From Xanthomonas arboricola pv. populi (lineage in GTDB: Bacteria > Pseudomonadota > Gammaproteobacteria > Xanthomonadales > Xanthomonadaceae): DNA of 64,000 bases. Shown in pieces: positions 26,695 to 35,265 of the stretch. The stretch is taken from the NCBI RefSeq assembly GCF_002939945.1, contig NZ_MDEB01000001.1, forward strand, positions 620,001-684,000, in the 5' to 3' direction. How positions within the stretch are numbered: the stretch's first letter is position 1; every line of letters begins with the position of its first letter. The notes under the pieces are model-generated. The model had not been told where the DNA came from. It was given only the letters and a program-made list of their open reading frames with translations, and did not search any database. A program made the position numbers and the translations under genes.

Positions 26695-28346
26695 GTACCT
26701 ATCTACCGCAATCGCGTGGGCTCAAGCGCGTGCGCGCACTGAGCTGGACGACGCGACCGACGGTCTCGACCGAGACCTTGGTGATGTTGTCGAGTCTGTT
26801 CTTCGCACTGGTGTGCAATCAGCTGTTCTGGCACACGGCCATGGCCACGCATCCGGGCAGTGTCGGGTTTGCCGTCTCGTTGATGGCATTGCTGGTGGCC
26901 GTGCATGCGTTATTGCTGGGGCTGCTGGTGTGGCGCTGGAACGCCAAGCCGCTGTTGACGCTGCTGCTGTTCACCACCGCGCTGGCTGCGCACTACATGG
27001 ACAGCTACAACGTCTACCTGGATGCAGACATGCTGCGCAACGTACTGCATACCGACCACAAGGAATCGCGCGAGTTGCTCACGCCCGGCTTGATCCTGCC
27101 GCTGCTGTGCTGCTTCCTGATTCCGGCCACGCTGTTGTGGCGCACGCGCCTGCACGCACGCAGCATCGGCAGATCACTGGCAATCCGCGCCGGCTTCTTG
27201 CTGGTGGTGGCAGTGGTTGGCGCGGCCGGCGCGATGCTGTCGTCGCAGGACGTCTCGGCGTTGATGCGCAATCACCGCGAGGTGCGTTACCTGGCCACGC
27301 CGATCAATTACATCGTGGCGCTGCGGCAGAACCTCACATCCGATTCGCCGATCAAGCATGCGCCCAAGCAACCGGTCGAACACGATGCCATGGCCACACC
27401 ACGTGCACCGGGTAGCCGTCCGCGCCTGCTGCTGGTGGTGCTGGGCGAAACCGCACGTGCGCAGAACTGGGGCCTCAACGGCTATGCGCGCCAGACCACG
27501 CCCGAGCTGGCGCAGGCAGGGGTGATCAATTTCCCCGACATGCATTCGTGCGGCACCAGCACCGAGGCCTCGGTGCCGTGCATGTTCTCGCCGTTCGGCC
27601 GCCGCGATTACAACGAGGACACGATCCGCGGCCACCAGTCGTTGCTGCATGTGCTCGAACACGCCGGCATTTCCACGCTGTGGCGCGACAACCAATCCGG
27701 CTGCAAGGGCGTGTGCGATGGCCTGGACATCCAGAAGCTGGACGATGCCACCACGCCAGGGCTGTGCGCCGATGGCCGTTGCATGGACGAGATCCTGCTG
27801 AGCGACCTGGCTGCGCAAGTGCGCGCAAAGCCTGGCGATCGCGTGGTGGTGCTGCATCAACTCGGCAGCCACGGGCCGAGTTATTTCGAGCGCTACCCGG
27901 CACGGTTCGAGCGTTTCAAGCCGGTGTGCAAGACCGCCGACCTGGGCAGTTGCAGCCGCCAGGACATCGTCAACGCCTACGACAATTCCATTAGCTATAC
28001 CGATCACTTCCTCAACCAGGCCATCCACACACTGCGTGGCCTGCAGGACTACGACACCGCGATGATCTATGTCTCCGATCACGGAGAATCGCTGGGCGAA
28101 AAAGGCCTCTACCTGCATGGCGTTCCGTACGCAATCGCACCCAAGGAGCAGACCCACGTGCCGATGGTGATGTGGTTCTCGCCGGAATTCGCACGCGACC
28201 GCGGCCTGGACGAAACCTGCCTGCGCCACCGTGCCGGCCAGTACACCGATCAGGACGCGCTGTTCCCGTCGGTGCTCGGGCTGATGCAGGTCAAGACCAG
28301 CGCCTATGCACGCGAGCGCGATCTGTTTGCGCAATGCACGGGATAA
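26691..28346 (+). CDS. eptA: lipid A phosphoethanolamine transferase, EptA/MCR family
   Basis: A 551-residue enzyme that adds phosphoethanolamine from phosphatidylethanolamine to lipid A and lowers binding of cationic peptides. Five N-terminal membrane helices (to about residue 190) are followed by a periplasmic sulfatase-fold domain. Visible catalytic parts: GETARAQNW (zinc-binding Glu), CGTSTEASVPC with the acceptor Thr at 291 and the flanking disulfide Cys pair at 287/297, and YVSDHGESLGE (Asp-His zinc ligands). Several further Cys pairs support periplasmic folding. Its start overlaps the PAP2 stop, so the two are coupled. Close to chromosomal EptA rather than a mobile mcr gene, since no mobile element adjoins. 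Confidence 0.93.
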   Translation: MSTYLPQSRGLKRVRALSWTTRPTVSTETLVMLSSLFFALVCNQLFWHTAMATHPGSVGFAVSLMALLVAVHALLLGLLVWRWNAKPLLTLLLFTTALAAHYMDSYNVYLDADMLRNVLHTDHKESRELLTPGLILPLLCCFLIPATLLWRTRLHARSIGRSLAIRAGFLLVVAVVGAAGAMLSSQDVSALMRNHREVRYLATPINYIVALRQNLTSDSPIKHAPKQPVEHDAMATPRAPGSRPRLLLVVLGETARAQNWGLNGYARQTTPELAQAGVINFPDMHSCGTSTEASVPCMFSPFGRRDYNEDTIRGHQSLLHVLEHAGISTLWRDNQSGCKGVCDGLDIQKLDDATTPGLCADGRCMDEILLSDLAAQVRAKPGDRVVVLHQLGSHGPSYFERYPARFERFKPVCKTADLGSCSRQDIVNAYDNSISYTDHFLNQAIHTLRGLQDYDTAMIYVSDHGESLGEKGLYLHGVPYAIAPKEQTHVPMVMWFSPEFARDRGLDETCLRHRAGQYTDQDALFPSVLGLMQVKTSAYARERDLFAQCTG

Positions 28347-28380
28347 ATGCGACTGGATTTTTTTTAAAGCATGGTTTATC

Positions 28381-28412
28381 GGAGGCGCGGCGCCCTCACC
28401 GCACCAGACAGT
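28381..28412 (+). repeat. GGCGCGGCGCCCTCACCGC element, copy 1
   Basis: A 31-base element ending in ACCGCACCAGACAGT. An almost identical copy lies at 28663-28694, and each is followed by a palindromic-repeat unit, as if a block had been duplicated. Confidence 0.7.
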
Positions 28413-28514
28413 TGGTCGGCGCTCCTTGGAAAAGCTGTCTGTCGTGCTGTGTGCATCAGGCGTGGAGCCGATGCTTCATGATCGAACGAGGTGCATCCAG
28501 CACTGCTCTTCCAT

Positions 28515-28650
28515 GCACACCGACCAATTCGAAAGGTCCTTGCCCGCTCACCGTCGCGGGACCTTACGCGGCATGGATGCCGCGTAAGAGCTTACAGGGA
28601 CGTACTTGCAGCGTGTCCCGCGACGGTGGGCAGGCAGGGGCCCTGCAGCA
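28515..28650 (+). repeat. dispersed palindromic repeat, full copy 1
   Basis: Nested palindromes: an inner stem TTACGCGGCAT (28564-28574) / ATGCCGCGTAA (28577-28587), and outer arms TCACCGTCGCGGGA (28548-28561) / TCCCGCGACGGTG (28616-28628). It begins with GCACACCGACCA. The reverse complement of the whole unit recurs at 43321-43456, and partial copies lie at 28717-28772 and 38205-38290. Confidence 0.8.
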
Positions 28651-28662
28651 AACCCGCAGCCC

Positions 28663-28694
28663 GAGGGCGCGGCGCCCTCACCGCACCAGACAGT
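28663..28694 (+). repeat. GGCGCGGCGCCCTCACCGC element, copy 2
   Basis: Second copy of the element at 28381-28412, with the same ending CACCGCACCAGACAGT, directly after the full palindromic repeat. Confidence 0.7.
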
Positions 28695-28716
28695 GTGCTG
28701 GTTACTTTGTTGAAAA

Positions 28717-28772
28717 CCATGCACACCGACCATCTCGACGGGTCCTTGCCCACCCATCGTCGCGGGACCTTC
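28717..28772 (+). repeat. dispersed palindromic repeat, half copy
   Basis: Left half only of the unit at 28515: starts GCACACCGACCATCTCGACG and runs to GTCGCGGGACCTTCGC, where the inner stem is missing. Confidence 0.7.
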
Positions 28773-28891
28773 GCCTACCCTGATCAGCAGATATGCACCT
28801 ACAGACGTCCGCGTCGCGTGCGCAGTGACAGTGCTTGCGGTGGACCGCGCTGCGTTCTAGCCTGCGTCGGACTTCACCGCAAGGACCACCC

Positions 28892-30910
28892 GTGAATCCT
28901 CGTTTGTTGTGGCTGGCACTGGCCGTGGCCGCCGGCACGCTGTCGTTGTCGGCCTGCCGTCGGGATACGGCGGCACCCGCCAGGCCCGCTGCGGCCAAAA
29001 CCGCGCCGCAGGAAAGCGCCGACCAGTTCGTCGCACGCATCAGCGCCGAGTACAAGGCCGCGTACCCGGAACTCACCGCCGCGCAGTGGGTGTCTTCGAC
29101 CTACATCAACGGCGACTCGCAGCTGCTGGCCGCCAAAGCCAACGAGCGCTCGCTGGCGCAACTGGACCGCTGGATCGCGCAATCCAAGCAGTACGCAGGC
29201 ACCCCGATGTCGGCCGACAGCGCGCGTGCATTGCAACTGCTGAAACTGATGAGCGCCCTGCCTGCGCCACGCGACCCGGCCAAGCTGGCAGAGCTCACCC
29301 GGATCGCCGCCAAGATGGAGGGCGACTACGGCGCGGGCAGTTATTGCGTGGGCGATGGCGAGCAACGCCGCTGCCGCCAGCTCGGCGAGCTGGAACAAGT
29401 GCTGGCCAGCAGCCGCGATTACACCGAGCAACTCGATGCCTGGCAGGGCTGGCATGGCACCGCCATACCGATGCGCAAGGACTACCAGCGGTTTGTCGAG
29501 CTCGCCAACGAGGGCGCACGCGGACTGGGCTTTGCCGATGTCGGCGTGCTGTGGCGCAGCGGTTACGACATGCCACCAGCGCAACTGACCAGCGAAACCG
29601 ACCGTCTCTGGGAACAGGTCAAGCCGCTGTACGCACAACTGCAGTGCTATGCGCGCGGCAAGCTCGATACGCAGTACGGCAAGGACAAGGGCGAGCTCGC
29701 CGGCGGCATGTTGCCCGCGCATCTGATGGGCAATATGTGGCAGCAGGACTGGAGCAATCTGTGGGACCTGCTGCAGCCGTACCCGGGTGCCGGCGATCTG
29801 GACATCACCGCTGCGCTGGAAAAACAGTACCAGGGCAACCTGAGTGCGGTGCTGGCACGCAACACTGGCACCGAAGGCGGCAGCGGCGCACGCTTCCAGG
29901 CCGAGCGCGAGGCGCAACTGCGCACCGCAAAACAGATGACCGAACGTGCGCAGGATTTCTACACCTCGCTCGGCATGCCCAAGCTTCCCGACACCTATTG
30001 GCAGCGTTCGCAGTTCATCAAACCGCTGGACCGCGACGTGGTCTGCCATGCCAGCGCATGGGACATGAACATGGGCGGCGAAGCGAACCAGAACATCGGC
30101 GCGGACGTGCGTACCAAGATGTGCATCAAGCCGACCGAAGAGGATTTCACCACCATCTACCACGAGCTCGGCCACCTCTATTACGACCTGGCCTACAACC
30201 CGCTGCCGCCGCTGTTCCAGAACGGCGCCAACGATGGCTTCCACGAAGCGATCGGCGACACCATCGTGCTGGCGATGACGCCCAAGTATCTGCAGTCGAT
30301 CGGTATGGTCGGCGAACAGCAAACCAGTCGCGAGGCGCTGATCAATTCGCAGATGCGCATGGCGCTGAGCAAGATCGCCTTTCTGCCGTTCGGCTTGATG
30401 ATCGACCGCTGGCGTTGGGGTGTGTTTGATGGCTCGATTCCTCCCGAGCATTACAACCAGGCCTGGTGGGAGCTCAAAGCCAAATACCAGGGCGTAGCGC
30501 CGGTGACCGCGCGCGGCGAAGATTTCTTCGATGCCGGCGCCAAGTACCACGTGCCGGGCAATACCCCGTACACGCGCTATTTTCTGGCGCACATCCTGCA
30601 GTTCCAGTTCTACAAGGGCCTGTGCGAAGCCGCCGGCCATCAAGGCCCGTTGTACGAGTGCAGTTTCTATGGCAACAAGGACGCCGGGCAGAAGTTCTGG
30701 TCGATGCTGCAACGTGGTTCCAGCCAACCCTGGCAGACCACGCTGAAGGAACTCACCGGCAACGAGCGCCTGGATGCCGGCCCGATGCTGGAATATTTCG
30801 CACCGATGAACGAGTGGTTGAAGCAGCAGAACCAGGGGAAATTATGCGGCTGGCAGGCGAGCCCCCCCGCTGCCGCCAGCAACCCGCCTGCGCCTGCCGC
30901 GATGCACTGA
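28892..30910 (+). CDS. peptidyl-dipeptidase, M2 (angiotensin-converting-enzyme-like) lipoprotein
   Basis: A 672-residue zinc dipeptidyl carboxypeptidase. The GTG start at 28892 follows AAGGA and gives MNPRLLWLALAVAAGTLSLS then AC, a lipobox, so it is an exported lipoprotein. The zinc site is H424-E-L-G-H428, with the third ligand Glu at 452 in FHEAIGDTIVL, 24 residues after the second His exactly as in ACE. Conserved stretches such as KPTEEDFTTIYHELGHLYYDL and the C-terminal GSSQPW also match the family. The role is probably turnover of periplasmic or external peptides. Monocistronic after a repeat-rich spacer and 123 bases ahead of the XVIPCD gene. Confidence 0.93.
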   Translation: MNPRLLWLALAVAAGTLSLSACRRDTAAPARPAAAKTAPQESADQFVARISAEYKAAYPELTAAQWVSSTYINGDSQLLAAKANERSLAQLDRWIAQSKQYAGTPMSADSARALQLLKLMSALPAPRDPAKLAELTRIAAKMEGDYGAGSYCVGDGEQRRCRQLGELEQVLASSRDYTEQLDAWQGWHGTAIPMRKDYQRFVELANEGARGLGFADVGVLWRSGYDMPPAQLTSETDRLWEQVKPLYAQLQCYARGKLDTQYGKDKGELAGGMLPAHLMGNMWQQDWSNLWDLLQPYPGAGDLDITAALEKQYQGNLSAVLARNTGTEGGSGARFQAEREAQLRTAKQMTERAQDFYTSLGMPKLPDTYWQRSQFIKPLDRDVVCHASAWDMNMGGEANQNIGADVRTKMCIKPTEEDFTTIYHELGHLYYDLAYNPLPPLFQNGANDGFHEAIGDTIVLAMTPKYLQSIGMVGEQQTSREALINSQMRMALSKIAFLPFGLMIDRWRWGVFDGSIPPEHYNQAWWELKAKYQGVAPVTARGEDFFDAGAKYHVPGNTPYTRYFLAHILQFQFYKGLCEAAGHQGPLYECSFYGNKDAGQKFWSMLQRGSSQPWQTTLKELTGNERLDAGPMLEYFAPMNEWLKQQNQGKLCGWQASPPAAASNPPAPAAMH

Positions 30911-31033
30911 CGCGCCGCTTTTCGCTGCCGCATGCGACGGCCGTCACCTTGTGGCCGCTGCATAACATCGCGCTGATAACCGCACAAAACGCTGGCGATA
31001 TACTGGGCGCCCGCAGCATGCAGGACGCATCCA

Positions 31034-32935
31034 ATGAACAACGCCTCCACCGGCCCGGACCCGCGTGACGTGGACCGCAACAAGCAGTTTATCGACGACG
31101 CCAACGATCGCGCGTTCAACCCGACCTATAGCAGCCCCAACAGCGAATACGCGGTGAAACTGGGTGGCGGCACGGTCGCGGCCACCCCGGCAGAGCAGTC
31201 GGTCAAGTATTCGCAGACCAGCGAGCAGAGCAACGGCAGTAAAACGCAGTCGTTGGGCGAGAACAGCCTGCGCACCAGCAGCTCGCTAGCCCTGGGCGAG
31301 CTCAGCGACTCCAACGCAAAGACCACCACTTTCAACCTGGAGGCCGACGCGCGCACCGGCCAGCAGCAAAGCCTGCAGACCAGGCTCGGCAACAGCAAGC
31401 TGGACATCGAAGCCAGCGTCAGTGCCGGGCAGCGCATGCGCTATTCACTGACGCTGCCCGGCGTCGACCAGCCTGCAGAGGCTGCCACCCGCGTCAATCC
31501 GCTGCAGCCGGAAAGCCTGCCGATCGGCGCGCGCGCAGTGATGGACGCGCAGACCTACACCCAGCGCGACGCCTCGGCGAGTGTGCAACACCTCACCACG
31601 CAGAGCGAGATCACCGAAGCCAGCGGCCGCAGTTACCTGATCGAACGCGTGGACGAGCGCCACGTGCGTGTGGTGACCGGGCCCAATGCAGCCATTGAGG
31701 CAGTGAACGCGGTTGGCTTCAAGGTGGGATCGGCACAGGCGCTGCTCGGAGTCGCCGACTCACTGGGCCATTCGCGTGTGGAGAGCGCGCAGTTCGACCT
31801 CGCCGATCCGCGTGCGCGCGCCGCCATGGGCGACTTCGTGCGCGAGGGCAAGATTGCGCCGGGCGTGCCCGGCGTCGATGGGATACAGACGCTGGAGCGG
31901 ATCAATTTCAGCTCGCAGCAGCGTGTGCAGCTGGATTTGGTCCTGCTCGAAGCCGATATCGGCGGCAGGCGCAACGAAGGCAGCCACGTGCGCATCAGCA
32001 CCCCGGGCCAGGACGGCTACACGGTGGTGCAACAGCTGCAATACGGCGGCAACGTGCCGCTGACGATCGTGCGCCAGTACGACGGCAACGAGATCGAACG
32101 CGTGCAGGAACGCAGCTACCGCTTCGAGATCGATGGCACCTACGGGAAGGCCAGCGGTCAACGGGCGATGGCGCGGAATCTCAACAGCGTGCTGAGCGAC
32201 GATAGGGCGGGCACAAGCACGATCGAACCAGGGCAGAAGACCACCCTTGCGTTCAGCGAGGTGCAGATGCAGGCGATGTTGCGGCAGGCTCAGACCACCA
32301 CCCACACCGAAACCTCCAAGGCTGGCGGCAACTCGCTGACATCGCTGGTCGGCGACCGCAACAGTCCGCAGCAGTCACCCGAGCAATTCGCGATCGAGAT
32401 GGCCCGCGACGGCGGATCGCCTAATATGTTCACCGAATTGCTGCAGCGCATCGCCGACAGCGCCGACGGACACTACGACGGCCAGTTGCAGCGCATCGAC
32501 GCCGAAGTTCTGCCGCGCCAGACGGCTGCGGCAGCCGCCTCTCTCGACCCACGCGATCCGGCGCATCCCCAACATGCCCTGCTGCAGCAATGCACCGCAG
32601 CAGTGGAACAGCTGGACGCCTCGCGCGGCCGCACCCCCGACACCTATAGCGAGCGCCTGATCATGGGATCGATGTTGGCCGCGTGCGAGCACGGGCTGCA
32701 GCGCGTGGACCATGTGGTGCTGGGGCGAGACCCGGCCCAGGCCTTCGTGGTTCAGGGAGCGCTCGATTCGCCGACGCATCTTCGCGGAAGCTTCGATGTC
32801 CAGGCCGCGCTGCAGATGCCCGTGGAAAGCAGCCAGCAGCGTCTGCACATGCTGAAGGCCGAACCGGGCCTTGGTGCGGCTGCGCAGGAGCAGGCCTCGC
32901 AACAGGAATCGCAGCGACAGGCGCCGACGCGCTAA
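31034..32935 (+). CDS. putative X-T4SS effector with C-terminal XVIPCD domain
   Basis: A 633-residue protein with no signal peptide. Residues ~504-607 match XVIPCD, the Xanthomonas VirD4-interacting domain that directs toxins to the antibacterial type IV system: HPQHALLQQC, then YSERLIMGSMLAACEHGLQRVDHVVLGRD, FVVQGALDSPTHLRGSFDV and a P-VESSQQ segment. A Gln-rich tail (612-633) is also typical. The N-terminal ~120 residues are Ser/Thr/Gln-rich. Residues ~180-400 look folded but match no toxin family I recognise. Effector genes normally sit beside an immunity gene for a periplasmic lipoprotein; none is seen, since the gene downstream is on the other strand and lacks a signal peptide. Secretion is likely; the toxic activity is unknown. 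Confidence 0.8.
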   Translation: MNNASTGPDPRDVDRNKQFIDDANDRAFNPTYSSPNSEYAVKLGGGTVAATPAEQSVKYSQTSEQSNGSKTQSLGENSLRTSSSLALGELSDSNAKTTTFNLEADARTGQQQSLQTRLGNSKLDIEASVSAGQRMRYSLTLPGVDQPAEAATRVNPLQPESLPIGARAVMDAQTYTQRDASASVQHLTTQSEITEASGRSYLIERVDERHVRVVTGPNAAIEAVNAVGFKVGSAQALLGVADSLGHSRVESAQFDLADPRARAAMGDFVREGKIAPGVPGVDGIQTLERINFSSQQRVQLDLVLLEADIGGRRNEGSHVRISTPGQDGYTVVQQLQYGGNVPLTIVRQYDGNEIERVQERSYRFEIDGTYGKASGQRAMARNLNSVLSDDRAGTSTIEPGQKTTLAFSEVQMQAMLRQAQTTTHTETSKAGGNSLTSLVGDRNSPQQSPEQFAIEMARDGGSPNMFTELLQRIADSADGHYDGQLQRIDAEVLPRQTAAAAASLDPRDPAHPQHALLQQCTAAVEQLDASRGRTPDTYSERLIMGSMLAACEHGLQRVDHVVLGRDPAQAFVVQGALDSPTHLRGSFDVQAALQMPVESSQQRLHMLKAEPGLGAAAQEQASQQESQRQAPTR

Positions 32936-33122
32936 GGCAAGGCGCCGGCCGGTGAGCTGATTGCCCGGGTCGAGGGTTCCCGATCAAGCGCTGCCAGTCA
33001 CTGCGTCGGCGCATCGATCGGGCAGGAGCCACCGCCGGCACGTTTCAAACCGGTGATGCGTGTTTGCTGCCGAGATGATCAGCAAACGCAAGCCGGCTAT
33101 GGCACATCCGGGGCAACCAGGT

Positions 33123-33524
33123 TCAGTTGAGCTTGGCGCCCTGGATCCGCTCGCTCAACTTGATCTTGAATTGCTCGAACTCCAGGCCGTCGGCGGCCGC
33201 CTCGGCATGCGCCGCGTCCTTGAGCGCGTCCGAATAGGTCAGCCGTACCGGCGTGCCCTGGCGTTCGTGCAGCTCGGCCGCGCGCATGATCAGGGCCAGC
33301 ACCTGAGCGGCGCTGGTGCTTTCGCCGGCGATGCGGCCATCCATGCCCAGCACCCATTCGCCATCGCGGCGGACGATGCCGGCCAGTAGCGTGCGTTGCT
33401 GGTCGCGCAATTCGGCATGCGGTTCGATCGGCGAAACCGGCGCGGGGTTGGCGGCGGCCTGGTTGCGCTGGCGCTCGGCGGCGCGCTTGCGGGCGTCGCG
33501 GCGCAGCTTGGAATCGGTGGACAT
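33123..33524 (-). CDS. small conserved hypothetical protein
   Basis: A 133-residue protein. The first 35 residues are strongly basic and Ala/Gln-rich (MSTDSKLRRDARKRAAERQR), followed by a mixed alpha/beta region (RRDGEWVLGMDGRIAGESTSAAQVLALIMRAAELHERQG). AGGAG precedes the ATG at good spacing. The gene starts 16 bases after the MFS transporter stop on the same strand and is probably co-transcribed with it. It faces the XVIPCD gene convergently. No family is recognised; an immunity function is not supported, as it has no signal peptide and is not in the effector's operon. Confidence 0.65.
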   Translation of the reverse strand: MSTDSKLRRDARKRAAERQRNQAAANPAPVSPIEPHAELRDQQRTLLAGIVRRDGEWVLGMDGRIAGESTSAAQVLALIMRAAELHERQGTPVRLTYSDALKDAAHAEAAADGLEFEQFKIKLSERIQGAKLN

Positions 33525-33540
33525 GCAGGCTCCTGTGAGG

Positions 33541-34794
33541 TCAGAGGTGGTCGGCCGGCTCCAGAGGCAATGCCTCTTCGGCCTGGCGGCGGCGCAGACG
33601 GCGGCCGCTGCGGCGCTCCCAGCGCCAGAATAGCCAGCCCAGCAGGAAAAAACCGGTCATGCCGATCGCCAGATGACGCGGGTGTTCACTCAGCAGCGGC
33701 GACAACACCCCGGCCACCAGCGTATTGGTCATCAGCTGGGTGAAGGCCTGCAGCGAGGAGGCAAGGCCGCGCTGATGCGGGTACATGTCCAGCACCGCCA
33801 GCGCCAGGATCGGAAAGATCAAGGCCATGCCCACGCCGGCCAGGAAGATCGGCAGCACCGCCCACGGCAGGCTGATCTGCGCCACCGACAGGGTGTAGCC
33901 AAGATTGGCCAGCGCCGCCACGCCGCAGCAGATGAAGCCGATACGGATCTGCCGCACCGGGTCCATGCTGCCGGCCATGTGTCCGGACAGGAACGAGCCA
34001 AGCGTCATGCCGCCGATGGTGGGGATGAACAACCAGGCGAAGTCGCCCTCGCCCATGTGCAGGTGGCGCATGATCAACACCGGCGCCGAGGCGATATACA
34101 AAAAAATGCCGGCAAAGTTGAATGCGCCGGCCGCGGCCAGCCGCTGGAAACGCGGGTTGAAGCCGATCCGCACGTAGTCGTGCATGAGGCGGCGCAGCTG
34201 CAGTGGCGTGCGCGCCTCCGGCGGATGGGTCTCCGGCAGCCAGGTCATCGTCGCGATCAGCAACACCAGCCCGAACGCCACCAGAAACCAGAAGATCAGC
34301 GGCCAGCCCGCGCCGCTGAGCAGGATCCAGCCGCCGATGATCGGCGCGATCGCCGGCGCAATGCCGAAGATCATCGACACCTGACTCATCAGCCGTTGCG
34401 CATCCGCACCGTGGAACAGGTCGCGGATCACCGCCCGCCCGACGATCATGCCGACACCGGCCGACAGCCCCTGCAACGCGCGGAACGCCAGCAACGTGGG
34501 CAGATCCTGCGACAGCGCGCAGCCCACCGAGCCGGCGATGAACAGCACCAGCCCGCCCAGGATCACCCGCTTGCGTCCCCAGGCATCGGACAGCGGGCCG
34601 TGCGCGATGCTCATCAGCCCGTAGGCGAGCAGGTAGACGCTGATGGTCTGCTGGATCGCCACTTCGTCCACCGCCAGGCTGCGGCTGAGCCGCGAGAACG
34701 CCGGGAAGATGGTGTCGATGGAAAACGGGCCAAACATCGCCAACCCGGCGAGCAGCAGCGCCATGCGCCGGGTGGAAGGCGTGGTGGGGGTCAT
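33541..34794 (-). CDS. Bcr/CflA-family MFS drug efflux transporter
   Basis: A 417-residue protein with 12 membrane helices. The DHA1 Bcr/CflA signature is visible: FSIDTIFPAFSRLSRSLAVDEVAIQQTISVYLLAYG in helix 1-2, GPLSDAWGRKRVILGGLVLF in loop 2-3 and RALQGLSAGVGMIVGRAVIRDLF in helix 4-5. It likely exports drugs or small metabolites with proton antiport. The ATG at 34794 is chosen because the transporter homology starts here; upstream in-frame codons are in the opposite promoter region. The promoter region is shared with the divergent gcvP riboswitch. Confidence 0.9.
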   Translation of the reverse strand: MTPTTPSTRRMALLLAGLAMFGPFSIDTIFPAFSRLSRSLAVDEVAIQQTISVYLLAYGLMSIAHGPLSDAWGRKRVILGGLVLFIAGSVGCALSQDLPTLLAFRALQGLSAGVGMIVGRAVIRDLFHGADAQRLMSQVSMIFGIAPAIAPIIGGWILLSGAGWPLIFWFLVAFGLVLLIATMTWLPETHPPEARTPLQLRRLMHDYVRIGFNPRFQRLAAAGAFNFAGIFLYIASAPVLIMRHLHMGEGDFAWLFIPTIGGMTLGSFLSGHMAGSMDPVRQIRIGFICCGVAALANLGYTLSVAQISLPWAVLPIFLAGVGMALIFPILALAVLDMYPHQRGLASSLQAFTQLMTNTLVAGVLSPLLSEHPRHLAIGMTGFFLLGWLFWRWERRSGRRLRRRQAEEALPLEPADHL

Positions 34795-34963
34795 GCAGGA
34801 GTCCGAAACGTGGTGCATCGGGGGACGCACGCCGACGCTGGCCTGGGGGGCAGCGTCGGGATGAGCACAAGGGCGTCGATGATAGGCGCTCGCCGTTGCA
34901 AGGTTAAGCAAATCCGAGTGCATGGGCCTGCCTGCCACCGCTCCGGCAGGTGCCCACGCAGGC

Positions 34964-34969
34964 TATAAT
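34964..34969 (+). promoter_or_regulatory. TATAAT -10 box of the glycine riboswitch / gcvP transcript
   Basis: A perfect TATAAT lies about a dozen bases before the first riboswitch stem, in exactly the place a -10 box should be. The -35 region is not recognisable. Confidence 0.6.
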
Positions 34970-34980
34970 CGGCCGGCAAC

Positions 34981-35165
34981 ACGATGGGAGAAGCGGCACT
35001 GCCGCTGCCGAAGGCGCAACAGCCCGTAATCGCTCAGGCCCGATACCATCCGCAGTACAACTCTGGAGAGACCGGCCGATGCCGGCGCCGAAGGGGCACG
35101 GAACGCAGGCAGGCCCAGCGCCACGCCGCGTTCTTAAACTCTCAGGCAAAAGGACAGAGGGGCGC
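34981..35165 (+). ncRNA. tandem glycine riboswitch upstream of gcvP
   Basis: Two glycine aptamers can be read in a row. Aptamer 1 (about 34983-35052) begins GATGGGAGAAGC and has the core GCCGAAGGCGCAA and a CTCAGGC motif. Aptamer 2 (about 35059-35163) begins CTCTGGAGAGACC, has GCCGAAGGGGCA and ends in the hallmark AAACTCTCAGGCAAAAGGAC followed by AGAGG, which pairs with the CTCT at its 5' end. A short linker joins them, as in cooperative glycine sensors. Riboswitches of this class switch on glycine cleavage genes when glycine is high. The stem CTGTCG-CTG-CGACAG at 35173-35187 and the AGGAGGTG just after it may form the expression platform. Confidence 0.93.
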
Positions 35166-35265
35166 GAGGAAGACTGTCGCTGCGACAGGAGGTGATGCGC
35201 TCTGCGCGTCACTCCGGCCGGGTGGCTGTCGACCATTCGTCTGCCCCCTGCCCCGGATGCCCGCC

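Larger units (their letters stand above)
28347..28891. other. 545-base repeat-rich spacer without a recognised gene
   Basis: The stretch between eptA and the M2 peptidase holds an AT patch directly after eptA (eight T residues near 28354, no hairpin), two copies of a GAGGCGCGGCGCCCTCACC element, one full palindromic repeat and one half copy. The short open frames that cross it are made of repeat sequence. The promoter of the peptidase gene should be in the last 100 bases. Confidence 0.6.

Noticed and set aside
26691..28346. Mobile mcr-type colistin resistance gene.
   Set aside because: The gene is coupled to a chromosomal PAP2 gene and near a resident two-component system, with no insertion sequence alongside, so a chromosomal EptA is the better reading.
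28347..28370. Eight consecutive T residues after eptA as a terminator.
   Set aside because: No stem precedes the T run, so a rho-independent terminator cannot be supported.
28172..28895. Short frames crossing the eptA 3' end and the repeat-rich spacer.
   Set aside because: They consist of antisense or repeat sequence, and the palindromes explain the open frames.
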